Shown here: piece after piece, positions 24,884 to 33,197 of the stretch | How the letters are laid out: every line of letters begins with the position of its first letter | Position numbering within the stretch: position 1 is the stretch's first letter | NCBI RefSeq assembly: GCF_010206195.1 | Contig: NZ_VIQT01000019.1 | Location: 697 to 64,696, forward strand | Direction of reading: 5' to 3' | DNA length: 64,000 nt | DNA from: Anaerotruncus colihominis | Lineage (GTDB): Bacteria > Bacillota > Clostridia > Oscillospirales > Ruminococcaceae | The notes under the pieces: model-generated | What the model saw: only the letters and a program-made list of their open reading frames with translations | Database searches by the model: none | Told to the model about the DNA's origin: nothing | Made by a program: the position numbers and the translations under genes

Positions 24884-25890
24884 ATAAGATTATCAATCAT
24901 CCCGACGATATGGTTAAGGAGATGCTGGAGGGTTATCTCTCCATCTATCCGGGGCTGTTCGACAAGGTCGACGCCCCCAACACAAACGGGCTTATGGTGC
25001 ATGACCACGGCGACAAGGTTTCCATCGTTGTCGGAGGCGGCGCCGGTAACGAACCGTGGATTATGGGCTATGTGGGCCGCGGGCTTGCGACCGGCGCTTC
25101 GCTCGGCAATGTTTACACCGCGCCGCCTTCGCGCACAATCCTCAACGTTACAAAGGCTGTCCCCCACGAGCGGGGAGTTGTCTATATCTGTACGAACCAC
25201 GCGGGCGATGTGCTCAACTTTGAACTTGTCAGCGAGCTGGCCGAGCTTGAAGGCATCACCGCCAAATGCGTCTTTGTCACCGACGACATCACCTCGGAGC
25301 CAATCGAACGCAAGGACGAGCGCCGCGGCGTGGCGGGTATTGCGCTCGTGATCAAGGTGGCGGGTGCGGCGTGCGACGCCGGGCTTTCGCTCGACGAGGT
25401 CGTGCGCGTTGCGACAAAGGCCAAGCAGGAAACATATACCTTCAGCGTGACCACCTCGCCGGGCTACATGCCGGGCAGCGGGCGCGCCATGTTTGAAATG
25501 CCGGAGGGCGAGATCGAGTACGGCATGGGCTTTAACGGCGAACCGGGCGTGCTGCATACAAAGCTGACCAGCGCCGACAAAATCGCTGAGACGATGATGA
25601 GATACCTCTGCGACGACATGAAGCTGACCGAGCAGGACGAAATCGCCGTCATGATCAATGGGTTCGGCTTCACAAGCCCCCTGGAGCTGTGCATCCTGGG
25701 GCGGCGCGTCCGTTCGCTGCTCGCGGAGAAAAACGCGCGCGTGCACGACATCTTTATCGACGAGCTGTTCCGTCCGCAGGGCACCGGCGGCCTTTCCATC
25801 TCGATCATGCGGCTGGATGACGAGTTGAAAAAGTATTATGATATGCCCGCCTACTCGCCGTTTTTCAAAAAAGAAGCGATCGGAGGCTGA
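24880..25890 (+). CDS. DhaK-like kinase subunit lacking both conserved histidines
   Basis: A 336-residue DhaK-domain protein. Start is TTG, six to seven bases after AAGGAG, overlapping the upstream stop. The fold is clear: VVGGGAGNEP (52-59), TNHAGDVLNFE, and IEYGMGFNGEPG (212-222). In DhaK the first motif is GGGSGHEP and the last GMGIHGEPG: the first His is a catalytic residue (His56 in E. coli) and the second covalently holds dihydroxyacetone. Here both are Asn (57 and 219), while the catalytic Asp (Asp110) is kept. Hemiaminal binding of dihydroxyacetone therefore looks impossible, and a different substrate or binding mode is likely. It is paired with an intact DhaL-type subunit. Confidence 0.9.
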   Translation: MNKIINHPDDMVKEMLEGYLSIYPGLFDKVDAPNTNGLMVHDHGDKVSIVVGGGAGNEPWIMGYVGRGLATGASLGNVYTAPPSRTILNVTKAVPHERGVVYICTNHAGDVLNFELVSELAELEGITAKCVFVTDDITSEPIERKDERRGVAGIALVIKVAGAACDAGLSLDEVVRVATKAKQETYTFSVTTSPGYMPGSGRAMFEMPEGEIEYGMGFNGEPGVLHTKLTSADKIAETMMRYLCDDMKLTEQDEIAVMINGFGFTSPLELCILGRRVRSLLAEKNARVHDIFIDELFRPQGTGGLSISIMRLDDELKKYYDMPAYSPFFKKEAIGG

Positions 25891-25895
25891 CTGCA

Positions 25896-26543
25896 ATGCT
25901 TACAATGAATGCACAGCAGTTGCGCGACATGTTCCTGTTCGTTGCGCACAAGATGGTTGAAAGTGAGGATTTCCTCACCGAAATCGATATCAAAATCGGC
26001 GACGGCGACCACGGCATCGGGATGGCGACCGGTTTTAAAAATGTGCTCAAGGACCTGCCCGGCGCCAAGCTGGAAAACGCCGAGGACGCCTTCCATGAGG
26101 TCGGCAATATCCTGCTCGATACGATGGGCGGCGCATCCGGCGTGCTGTTTGGCACCATGTTTATCAGCGGTATTGTCAAACGCACGCCGTCGCCCACAAT
26201 CGATCTGCGCGGCTTCGCCGAAATTTTCCGAGCCTCGCTCGACGCGCTCAAGCGGCGCGGCAAGGCGAAGGCCGGCGACAAAACGATGGTTGACGCGTTT
26301 GAACCGGCTGTTGTGGCGCTGGAAAAGGCCGCAGACGCCGGCAAGGACTTAAAGGACGGCCTGGCCGACGCGGCCGCCGCCGCCAAAGGCGGTATGGAGT
26401 ATACAAAGCAGTGTGTCGCACGGTTCGGACGCGCAAAATCCTACGGCGAGGCTGCGATCGGCTTGCAGGACGCCGGCGCGACCTCCGTCTGGCTGATTTA
26501 CCAGTCAATAGCGGATTGGGCGCAGGATCATCTCAAGGGTTAA
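25896..26543 (+). CDS. DhaL-type ATP-binding kinase subunit
   Basis: A 215-residue all-helical nucleotide-binding subunit. EIDIKIGDGDHGIGMATGF retains the three Asp residues that hold Mg-nucleotide in DhaL; GGASGVLFGTMF and GDKTMVDAFEPA complete the site. It starts five bases after the DhaK-like stop. The intact metal site implies a working kinase even though the partner lacks the usual histidines. No DhaM phosphotransferase is in the window, so ATP rather than PTS phosphate is likely the donor. Confidence 0.92.
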   Translation: MLTMNAQQLRDMFLFVAHKMVESEDFLTEIDIKIGDGDHGIGMATGFKNVLKDLPGAKLENAEDAFHEVGNILLDTMGGASGVLFGTMFISGIVKRTPSPTIDLRGFAEIFRASLDALKRRGKAKAGDKTMVDAFEPAVVALEKAADAGKDLKDGLADAAAAAKGGMEYTKQCVARFGRAKSYGEAAIGLQDAGATSVWLIYQSIADWAQDHLKG

Positions 26544-26556
26544 TCGGAGGGTAAGC

Positions 26557-27486
26557 ATGGTAACGACCTTAACACTGAATCCGTGCGTTGACCGGACAAT
26601 CACGATCAACGGCTTTCGCTACGGTGGCACAAATAAGATCACAAATGTGCGCAGCGATATCTCCGGCAAGGGCATCAATGTCAGCATCGCGCTGCATCAG
26701 CTCGGGCGTGAAACGCTGTGCGCCGGTTTTAATTACAGCGGAGACGACACGCTGACACAGGATCTTTCCAGGATGGGCATTGCGTACGATCTGGTCGACG
26801 TGCCCGGCAAGCTGCGCATCAATATCAAGGCGTTCGACGCCGAAAAGCATATCATGACCGAGTTCAACGAGGGCGGAGGGCCTGTTTCAGCACAGGACGT
26901 CGACGCTTTGATGAACAGGGTGGATGCATATATTGAGCGTTCCGATATCATGGTCATCAATGGCAGCGCGCCTCCGGGCGTACCGGCGGACCTCTATAAG
27001 CGCATGATTGAAAAAACGAACGCGCACGGCAAAAAAGCCATTCTTGACGCTTATGGTCCGCTTCTGACCGAGGGCATCAAGGCCGCGCCGTTTCTGATCA
27101 AGCCCAACCGCGACGAGCTTGAAGCCTCGTTCGGCTGCAAAATCTATTCGCTCGGTGATGCCATCGCCATCGCGCGCAAAATCATCGCGGAAAACGGCGT
27201 CAAATACATCTGCATCTCCATGGGCAAGGAGGGCGCGCTGCTTGTCGGCGGCGATCGGGCGTGGTTCTCCGAAGGCGCCGACGTACCGGTACGCGGCGTG
27301 CAGGGCGCGGGCGACTCGCTTGTCTCCGGCATCTGTATGGCAATTTTAGACGGCGTGAGCGAGCCTGAGATCCTGCGTTACGGCGTGGCGGTCGCACACG
27401 GCTCGCTGATCCACGACGGCACACAGATGTGTATGCCGGAGGATTTTAAACAGATGATGGGATTGATTTCCGTCAGAGAGGTCTGA
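26557..27486 (+). CDS. PfkB-family sugar-phosphate kinase (1-phosphofructokinase/tagatose-6-P kinase-like)
   Basis: A 309-residue PfkB kinase. VTTLTLNPCVDRTITI at the start, GGTNKITNVRSDISGKGINVSIAL (substrate region), and GVQGAGDSLVSGIC with the catalytic Asp are typical of the FruK/LacC branch, which phosphorylates sugar phosphates to bisphosphates. AATCGGAGGG precedes the ATG. It lies between the DhaL-type subunit and a class II aldolase, so it probably makes the ketose bisphosphate the aldolase splits. Confidence 0.92.
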   Translation: MVTTLTLNPCVDRTITINGFRYGGTNKITNVRSDISGKGINVSIALHQLGRETLCAGFNYSGDDTLTQDLSRMGIAYDLVDVPGKLRINIKAFDAEKHIMTEFNEGGGPVSAQDVDALMNRVDAYIERSDIMVINGSAPPGVPADLYKRMIEKTNAHGKKAILDAYGPLLTEGIKAAPFLIKPNRDELEASFGCKIYSLGDAIAIARKIIAENGVKYICISMGKEGALLVGGDRAWFSEGADVPVRGVQGAGDSLVSGICMAILDGVSEPEILRYGVAVAHGSLIHDGTQMCMPEDFKQMMGLISVREV

Positions 27487-27532
27487 AAACCATATCGACT
27501 ATACACAACTGTTTTTAAAGAAGGGAATCGTT

Positions 27533-28387
27533 ATGCCGCTTGTTACAACAACCGAATTTTTAAAGAAGGCGCAGGAGGGGCATTATGCCGTCGGCGCTTT
27601 CAACGTGGAAAACCTGGAGATGGCACAGGCCGTTATCCAGGCCGCGACGGAGTTAAACGCCCCGGTCATCATCCAGACCACCTCGTCCACGGTCAAATAT
27701 GCGAGCCTGACCGTCTACCGGGCGATCGTCGCGGCTCTGGCTGAGTCCTCCCCGGTCCCGATTGCAATGCATCTTGACCACGGCAGCAGCTATGAGCTGT
27801 GCGAGCAGGCCGTCGGCGCGGGTTATACGTCCGTTATGATCGACGGCTCGAAGCTCTCATTTGAGGAAAATATCGCTGTTTCCGCCAAAACGGCCGCAAT
27901 GGCCAAAGAGCGCGGTATCCCGACCGAGGCCGAGCTTGGCACGGTCGGCGGCAAGGAGGACGACCATGTCGTACTTGACGCCGATGCGATGTACACCAAT
28001 CCCCAGAAAGCGTGCGAATTTGTCGAGCGCACAGGCGTCAGTTCGCTGGCGGTCGCCATCGGCACGGCGCACGGCTTTTACAAAGGCGAGCCGCGGCTCG
28101 ATTTCGACCGCCTCGCCGAAATACGCAGGGTTGTTTCTGTCCCGTTGGTGCTGCACGGCGCTTCCGGCGTTCCAGACGAGGCTGTGCAGAAAACAATCGG
28201 CCTGGGCATCTGCAAGGTCAATTTTGCAACCGAGCTGCGCGACGCTTATACAAAGGCTGTCCGCCCGGTGCTTGCAAACGACGCCTCGGTCTTTGACCCC
28301 AAGGTCTATGGAAAAGCTGGCCGTGCCGCTGTGGTGGAACTTGTCAAGCGCAAGATCACCGTCTGCGGCAGCCAGGGAAAAGCATAA
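27533..28387 (+). CDS. Class II fructose-bisphosphate-type aldolase
   Basis: A 284-residue zinc aldolase. AMHLDHGSSYELCEQAV holds the catalytic Asp and first zinc His; AEIGTVGG-like AELGTVGGKEDD, VAIGTAHGFYKGEPRLDF (zinc His) and VLHGASGVP (zinc His) follow. Class II family members act on fructose-, tagatose- or related bisphosphates; the sequence alone does not fix which. AAAGAAGGG precedes the ATG. It ends the enzymatic part of the operon and is followed by the ABC importer. Confidence 0.94.
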   Translation: MPLVTTTEFLKKAQEGHYAVGAFNVENLEMAQAVIQAATELNAPVIIQTTSSTVKYASLTVYRAIVAALAESSPVPIAMHLDHGSSYELCEQAVGAGYTSVMIDGSKLSFEENIAVSAKTAAMAKERGIPTEAELGTVGGKEDDHVVLDADAMYTNPQKACEFVERTGVSSLAVAIGTAHGFYKGEPRLDFDRLAEIRRVVSVPLVLHGASGVPDEAVQKTIGLGICKVNFATELRDAYTKAVRPVLANDASVFDPKVYGKAGRAAVVELVKRKITVCGSQGKA

Positions 28388-28446
28388 TCAACGGCAAAAG
28401 CCGTTTGATTAGATAAGCATGTGTGGAAGGCTGGGAATGTCTCTCA

Positions 28447-28474
28447 CGCACAAGCGGTCACAACCGCTTGTGCG
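28447..28474 (+). repeat. Intercistronic hairpin after the aldolase
   Basis: CGCACAAGCGGT pairs with ACCGCTTGTGCG. No T tract, so message processing or stability of the following transporter mRNA is more likely than termination. Confidence 0.5.
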
Positions 28475-28548
28475 CGCTCTGGCGCTTCCCTGTTTTTCAG
28501 GCAGGCTTGAGAAAGCTCTGAATCAAAGTCATTAGGAGGAAAAGAATT

Positions 28549-29544
28549 ATGTTCAAACGCATTCTCGGCGCAGCCCTTGCGGCTGCCATGTGCCTTTCGT
28601 TCGCAGCCTGCGGCGCAGACAGCACAACCACCCCATCCACTCCGGCGGCCAGCGAGCCGGCTCCCGCTTCTTCCAACGCGGCTTCCACCGCCTCGGACAC
28701 CGCTTCCGGCGAACCGGTCCGCGTCGGCGTCAGCCTGCTCAACAAGCAGCATGTTTTCTACAACAACATTGAGGCCGCCATGGTCGCCAAGGCTCCAAAT
28801 CTGAATATCGAGCTGATCGTTCAGGATGCTTCCGGCGACGCGAACAAGCAGCTCAGCCAGGTTCAGGATTTCATCACCCAGGATGTTGACGCCATTGTTG
28901 TCTGCCCGACCAACTCCGCCGGTAGCAAATCCATGGTGGAGCTTGCCACTGCTGCGAACATCCCGGTTTTCACGATGGATATCGCCTCCGATGGTGAAAC
29001 AGTTGCGCATATCGCGACCGACAACTACAAGGGCGGCGAACTGGCTGCCGAGTACATGGTCAACAACATGCTGACCGATAAGAAGGGCAATGTCGGCGTC
29101 ATCACCTATTCCGAGATCGAAAGCTGCGTGCAGCGTGAAAAGGGCTTCACCGACTGGATTGCCGCCAATGCTCCCGACGTTGTTGTCGCCGATATTCAGA
29201 ACTACTCGGGCGACCAGTCCAAGGCTGCCGATGTGATGGCCAACATGCTGCTCAAGACCCCCGATCTGGCCGCTGTCTTCTGCGTTGGCGACCCGGCTGC
29301 TACCGGCGCGATGGCCTCCATCACTTCCGCCAACAGCCAGTGCAAGGTTATCGGCTTCGACGGCAACCCCGAGGGTATCGATGCGATCAAATCCGGCGGC
29401 CTGTGGGTTGCCGATGTCGCGCAGGATCCGGCCGCGATTGGCGAGACCACGCTTCAGACGATCGTCGACTACCTCGGCGGCGCCCAGGTTGAGCCCAACA
29501 TCCCGATCGCTCCGTATATCATCGACGCTTCCAACGCTGAATAA
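28549..29544 (+). CDS. Ribose/galactose-type sugar-binding lipoprotein
   Basis: A 331-residue extracellular binding protein of the RbsB/LacI-like periplasmic-binding fold. Signal peptide ends in FAAC with lipidated Cys21, followed by a Ser/Thr/Ala-rich tether to about residue 58. The fold starts at VRVGVSLLNKQHVFYNNIEAAM and includes VQDASGDANKQLSQVQDFI, which is characteristic. AGGAGGAAAAG precedes the ATG. It likely captures the sugar that the upstream kinases and aldolase break down. Confidence 0.92.
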   Translation: MFKRILGAALAAAMCLSFAACGADSTTTPSTPAASEPAPASSNAASTASDTASGEPVRVGVSLLNKQHVFYNNIEAAMVAKAPNLNIELIVQDASGDANKQLSQVQDFITQDVDAIVVCPTNSAGSKSMVELATAANIPVFTMDIASDGETVAHIATDNYKGGELAAEYMVNNMLTDKKGNVGVITYSEIESCVQREKGFTDWIAANAPDVVVADIQNYSGDQSKAADVMANMLLKTPDLAAVFCVGDPAATGAMASITSANSQCKVIGFDGNPEGIDAIKSGGLWVADVAQDPAAIGETTLQTIVDYLGGAQVEPNIPIAPYIIDASNAE

Positions 29545-29679
29545 ACTTTCTATCCATTCATTTCCCACATGCCGGCGGCGGGGAGGGATCCCCCTTCCCC
29601 GCCGGCGTTCCGGCGGTTTCAGGCGACACGGGGCTGCCGGCAAACGGACGCCCCAAAATTTTGGCAGAGGAGTGAAACA

Positions 29680-31197
29680 GTGAACACGAACCCTTTTGTG
29701 GAGCTTGTGGATATCAGCAAGTCCTTCCCCGGCGTCAAGGCGCTGTCTGACGTTTCCATTGCATTTTATCCCGGAAAAGTGCATGTTCTCCTCGGTGAAA
29801 ACGGGGCGGGAAAATCCACAATCATCAAAATTATTTCCGGTGTTTATCAGGCCGATGCCGGCAGGCTGCTTGTCGGTGGTCAGGAATATACGTTTACAAA
29901 TACCCGGCAGGCGTTGGCCCACGGTGTCAGCGTCATCCACCAGGAACTGAGCGTTATCCCCGATTTAACTGTAGCAGAAAATATCTTTCTTGGCAGGGAA
30001 CCGAAAATTGCCAAGACAGGTTTGATTGATAGAGCGACCATGTTCGCTGAAACAAAAAAACTGCTTGACTCCATCGGCGTCAAGATCAATCCGCGCGCGG
30101 TGATCCGGACGCTGACAAACGGAGACAAGCAGATGGTTGAAATCGCACGCGCCGTCAGTCAGAACAGCTCCATGGTGATCATGGACGAACCGACCTCCTC
30201 GCTTTCCGATCACGAGGTTGAGGCGCTGTTCCGCGTCATCAATAAGCTCAAAAGCGAAAATGTCGCTGTCATTTATATCTCCCACCGCATGAAGGAAATC
30301 TTTGAAATCGGCGACAATATCACCATCCTGCGCGACGGTCAGGTGGTCAAAACAATGCCGCTGTCCGAAACGGACGAGCAAACGATGATCGCCCTGATGG
30401 TCGGCCGCCAGGTCACGCAGTATTACTACAAGGCCGAGGCCCCCAAGGACAGTCCAGTGGTGCTTTCGGTCAAAAATCTCACACGCAAGGGCGTTTTCCA
30501 GAATGTTTCGTTCGATTTGCATCAGGGCGAGATACTCGGCGTTTCCGGCCTGATCGGCGCCGGGCGCACCGAGGTCATGCGCGCCATTTTCGGTGCGGAC
30601 CGCTTTACAAGCGGCGAGATCGAGGTGTTCGGCCAAAGAGTTGCATTTAAAACGCCGGGCCAGGCCATCAAAGCCGGTATTGGGCTGATCCCGGAGGACC
30701 GGCGCGGCCAGGGGCTCCTGCTGGAAAAGAACCTGCGGCAGAACACGTCCCTTGCCAGCCTGATGGCAAATTCACACCATGGCTTTATCAATTTCAAATG
30801 GGAAAACACCATTGCGGCGGAATACATTGAAAAGCTGCACACCAAGACGCCGTCCGACCGGGCGCTGGCGCGCAACCTCTCCGGCGGCAACCAGCAGAAG
30901 GTGGTTATCGCCAAGTGGCTGGCCGCCAAGGTGCGTATACTGATCATGGATGAACCGACGCGCGGCATCGATGTCAACGCCAAGGCAGAGATTTACGCCT
31001 TGATGAAGGAGTTCGCCGAAAATGGCGGCAGCATCATCATGGTTTCCTCCGAGCTGCCGGAGGTGCTCGGCGTCTCCAACCGCATCATGGTGATGCGCGG
31101 CGGCGTTGTCACAAAGATCATGGAAGCCGAGGGCGCAACCGAAAAGGAAGTTATGCAATATGCCAGCTTCAATAGTGAAACGGAAACAGGGGTGTAA
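29680..31197 (+). CDS. Sugar ABC importer double ATPase (RbsA-like)
   Basis: A 505-residue protein. GTG start at MNTNPFVEL has AGAGGAG upstream; the open frame extends 37 codons without support. First ATPase: Walker A GENGAGKST, Walker B MVIMDEPTSSL. Second: degenerate Walker A GLIGAGRTE, signature SGGNQQK, Walker B ILIMDEPTRGID. Architecture matches RbsA/MglA. Three bases separate it from the permease. Confidence 0.93.
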   Translation: MNTNPFVELVDISKSFPGVKALSDVSIAFYPGKVHVLLGENGAGKSTIIKIISGVYQADAGRLLVGGQEYTFTNTRQALAHGVSVIHQELSVIPDLTVAENIFLGREPKIAKTGLIDRATMFAETKKLLDSIGVKINPRAVIRTLTNGDKQMVEIARAVSQNSSMVIMDEPTSSLSDHEVEALFRVINKLKSENVAVIYISHRMKEIFEIGDNITILRDGQVVKTMPLSETDEQTMIALMVGRQVTQYYYKAEAPKDSPVVLSVKNLTRKGVFQNVSFDLHQGEILGVSGLIGAGRTEVMRAIFGADRFTSGEIEVFGQRVAFKTPGQAIKAGIGLIPEDRRGQGLLLEKNLRQNTSLASLMANSHHGFINFKWENTIAAEYIEKLHTKTPSDRALARNLSGGNQQKVVIAKWLAAKVRILIMDEPTRGIDVNAKAEIYALMKEFAENGGSIIMVSSELPEVLGVSNRIMVMRGGVVTKIMEAEGATEKEVMQYASFNSETETGV

Positions 31198-31200
31198 TCA

Positions 31201-32187
31201 ATGAGTCAGTCATTTTCCAATACAAGAGAAAACGCCACAACAAGCGGCCTGCGCAAGTTCGCGAAGGAATATACCATGCTCCTGTTCGTCATTGTGCTGG
31301 TCATCGCGTGTATGTTGTTTGTCGACCGGTTCGCCACGCCCGGCAATCTGATGAACGTTTTGATTCAGATCGCCATCAACGCCCTGATCGCAACCGGTAT
31401 GACGTTTGTCATCCTGTCCGACGGCATCGACCTTTCGGTCGGCTCCGTCGCCGCTTTGGCCGGCATTGTCGCAACCGCCACCATCAAGATGTTCCCGGAT
31501 GCGGGGCGCGGGTTGAGTGTGCTTGTGATTTTGCTTGCCGCGATTGTTGTGGGAGGTATTTGCGGTTCGATCAACGCGTTTTCCGTCGCAAAGCTCAATG
31601 TCCCGCCGTTTATCGCGACGCTCGCCATGATGAACATCGCGCGCGGACTTGCTTTTGTCTATACCGATTCCAAGCCGGTCTTTGACCTGCCCGATTCATA
31701 CGGCTGGGTCGGCCTGCGCAGCATCGGCCCGATTCCCGTCACTGTCATTGTCATGATCATCGTGTTGGTCGCGGCTTATATCATCCTGTCGCGCACCTGC
31801 TTTGGGCGTTATATCTATGCCGTCGGCAGCAATGCGGAGGTTGCAAAGCTCAGCGGCATCAATGTTAAAAAGATCAAATACCTTGTCTATATCATCTGCG
31901 GCATCCTTGCGGCGCTTGGCGGCGTCGTGCTCTCCTCCAAGCTGCAAAGCGGCCAGCCAAACGCCGCGCAGAGCTATGAGCTCAACGCCATCGCGGCGGT
32001 CGCCATGGGCGGTACGAGCATGTCGGGCGGACGCGGCGGCATCATCCAGACCATCTTCGGCCTGGTCGCCATCGGCGTCATCAACAACGCTTTAAGCCTG
32101 CTTGGCGTTTCCTCCTACTGGCAGACCATCACGCTGGGTGTCATTATTCTGATCGCGGTTGTAATCGACCAGTTTAAAAAGGACTAG
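31201..32187 (+). CDS. Sugar ABC importer permease (RbsC-like)
   Basis: A 328-residue permease with about eight to ten helices. GMTFVILSDGIDLSVGSVAALAG and the coupling segment YIYAVGSNAEVAKLSGINVKKIK are RbsC signatures, as is NAIAAVAMGGTSMSGGRGG. It completes a one-permease, one-double-ATPase, one-binding-protein importer. The TAG stop adjoins a short family C element, and a strong terminator follows at 32315. Confidence 0.93.
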   Translation: MSQSFSNTRENATTSGLRKFAKEYTMLLFVIVLVIACMLFVDRFATPGNLMNVLIQIAINALIATGMTFVILSDGIDLSVGSVAALAGIVATATIKMFPDAGRGLSVLVILLAAIVVGGICGSINAFSVAKLNVPPFIATLAMMNIARGLAFVYTDSKPVFDLPDSYGWVGLRSIGPIPVTVIVMIIVLVAAYIILSRTCFGRYIYAVGSNAEVAKLSGINVKKIKYLVYIICGILAALGGVVLSSKLQSGQPNAAQSYELNAIAAVAMGGTSMSGGRGGIIQTIFGLVAIGVINNALSLLGVSSYWQTITLGVIILIAVVIDQFKKD

Positions 32188-32221
32188 AGGCTGTTTGAAA
32201 AATCATTTTCAAACAAGCCCT
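32188..32221 (+). repeat. Family C element, minimal copy after the permease
   Basis: AGGCTGTTTGAAAA and TTTTCAAACAAGCCCT, the two inverted ends, meet with only four to five bases between. It starts directly after the TAG stop of the permease. It looks like a solo or internally deleted copy. Confidence 0.7.
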
Positions 32222-32314
32222 AATCATTCTCTCTGCCCTGCTTTTTATTTCTTTCCTATTTTCAGATTGCGTGGTACACGCGCGGCCGGCGCATGTACCG
32301 CGTATGCATCACAA

Positions 32315-32366
32315 CGAAACGATGGGGCGCATTCCTTTCGGAATGCGCCCCATCGTTTCGTTTTTT
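32315..32366 (+). terminator. Strong terminator of the sugar operon
   Basis: Perfect 21-bp stem beginning CGAAACGATGGGGCGC, a TTTC loop, and TTTTTT on the plus strand. It also ends close to the stop of the opposing lipoprotein gene. Confidence 0.93.
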
Positions 32367-32370
32367 CTGG

Positions 32371-33015
32371 TCAGCCCTGTGCATACGCTTCGGACAGCGC
32401 GGCAGACCCCGGGTATGGCTCCTCCAGCGGGATCTCAATTCCGACATCGGGCAGCGATATAGCTCCGTCCTCCGTCGAAAAATAGATGTCAAGGTTGTCC
32501 GGATCGCCAAGCGCCGGATCAATGGTGTTCATCTGTAAGGTTTTCTGAATGCTGTCAAGAATGTGGAACACCAAATCCTGCGTATCAAATACGTGAAATT
32601 CATCTTTCTGCGGATCGGGCGGGCCTGTGAAAACAGAGCTTTCCCGGCCAAAAACAACCGTCATGCCGCCGCGGCCGCTGCTGACCGGTTCAGCCAGCGT
32701 CAGATTCCAGCCGGTTGTCTCAGCGATGGCCGCGATCAAGCCGTCGGGCGACGGATCGCTTTCAAAGGTCCACGGATATTCCTTCATGGATGGGCCGGCG
32801 CCGATATACAAAGTACGCTCCATTCCCGCTATGGCTGAGGACGTTTGCGCGGACGAAGCGGACGGCGCCTGCTCCGGCGCGCTCTGCCCATGCGGCGCGG
32901 AGGAAACCGCCCCAGCGGACGCGGATGAGGACGGCGCGGCAGTATCCCTGTCCGTACAGGCGGCCAGGGATACTGCCAAAACGGCCGCCAAAATCAGGGG
33001 TGCGAATTGTTTCAT
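32371..33015 (-). CDS. Hypothetical lipoprotein
   Basis: A 214-residue lipoprotein. Start ATG at MKQFAPL, with GGGAGG ten bases upstream; the signal peptide ends in LAAC (Cys20). A Ser/Ala/Pro linker runs to about 65, then a small domain of about 145 residues contains LYIGAGPSMKEYPWTFES and GRGGMTVVFGRESSVF. I recognise no family; a sporulation/germination-type GerM fold is conceivable but not demonstrated. It is a single gene at the end of the DHHW/MBOAT region. Confidence 0.7.
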   Translation of the reverse strand: MKQFAPLILAAVLAVSLAACTDRDTAAPSSSASAGAVSSAPHGQSAPEQAPSASSAQTSSAIAGMERTLYIGAGPSMKEYPWTFESDPSPDGLIAAIAETTGWNLTLAEPVSSGRGGMTVVFGRESSVFTGPPDPQKDEFHVFDTQDLVFHILDSIQKTLQMNTIDPALGDPDNLDIYFSTEDGAISLPDVGIEIPLEEPYPGSAALSEAYAQG

Positions 33016-33197
33016 AAACCAGAAACCTCCCGAGCTGTTGATAGAACGTTCGACCGCATCCAAACGGCCAAACGTACCTTTTATTATACGGCCGATTGAA
33101 TAAAATCTCCCAAACTGGTTTTATTTTTTCCTCGCCGTTTTGGAATATCCGGTTTCTGGATACCTCTCCTGACAAAAGCTGTGGGCAGCGCCTCGCC

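Noticed and set aside
24826-25896. A 356-codon minus-strand open frame
   Set aside because: Antisense to the DhaK-like gene; only reflects GC-rich codon positions.
28444-29940. A 498-codon open frame on the minus strand
   Set aside because: It lies antisense to the sugar-binding protein and ATPase genes, which have clear homology and ribosome sites; its translation matches no family pattern.
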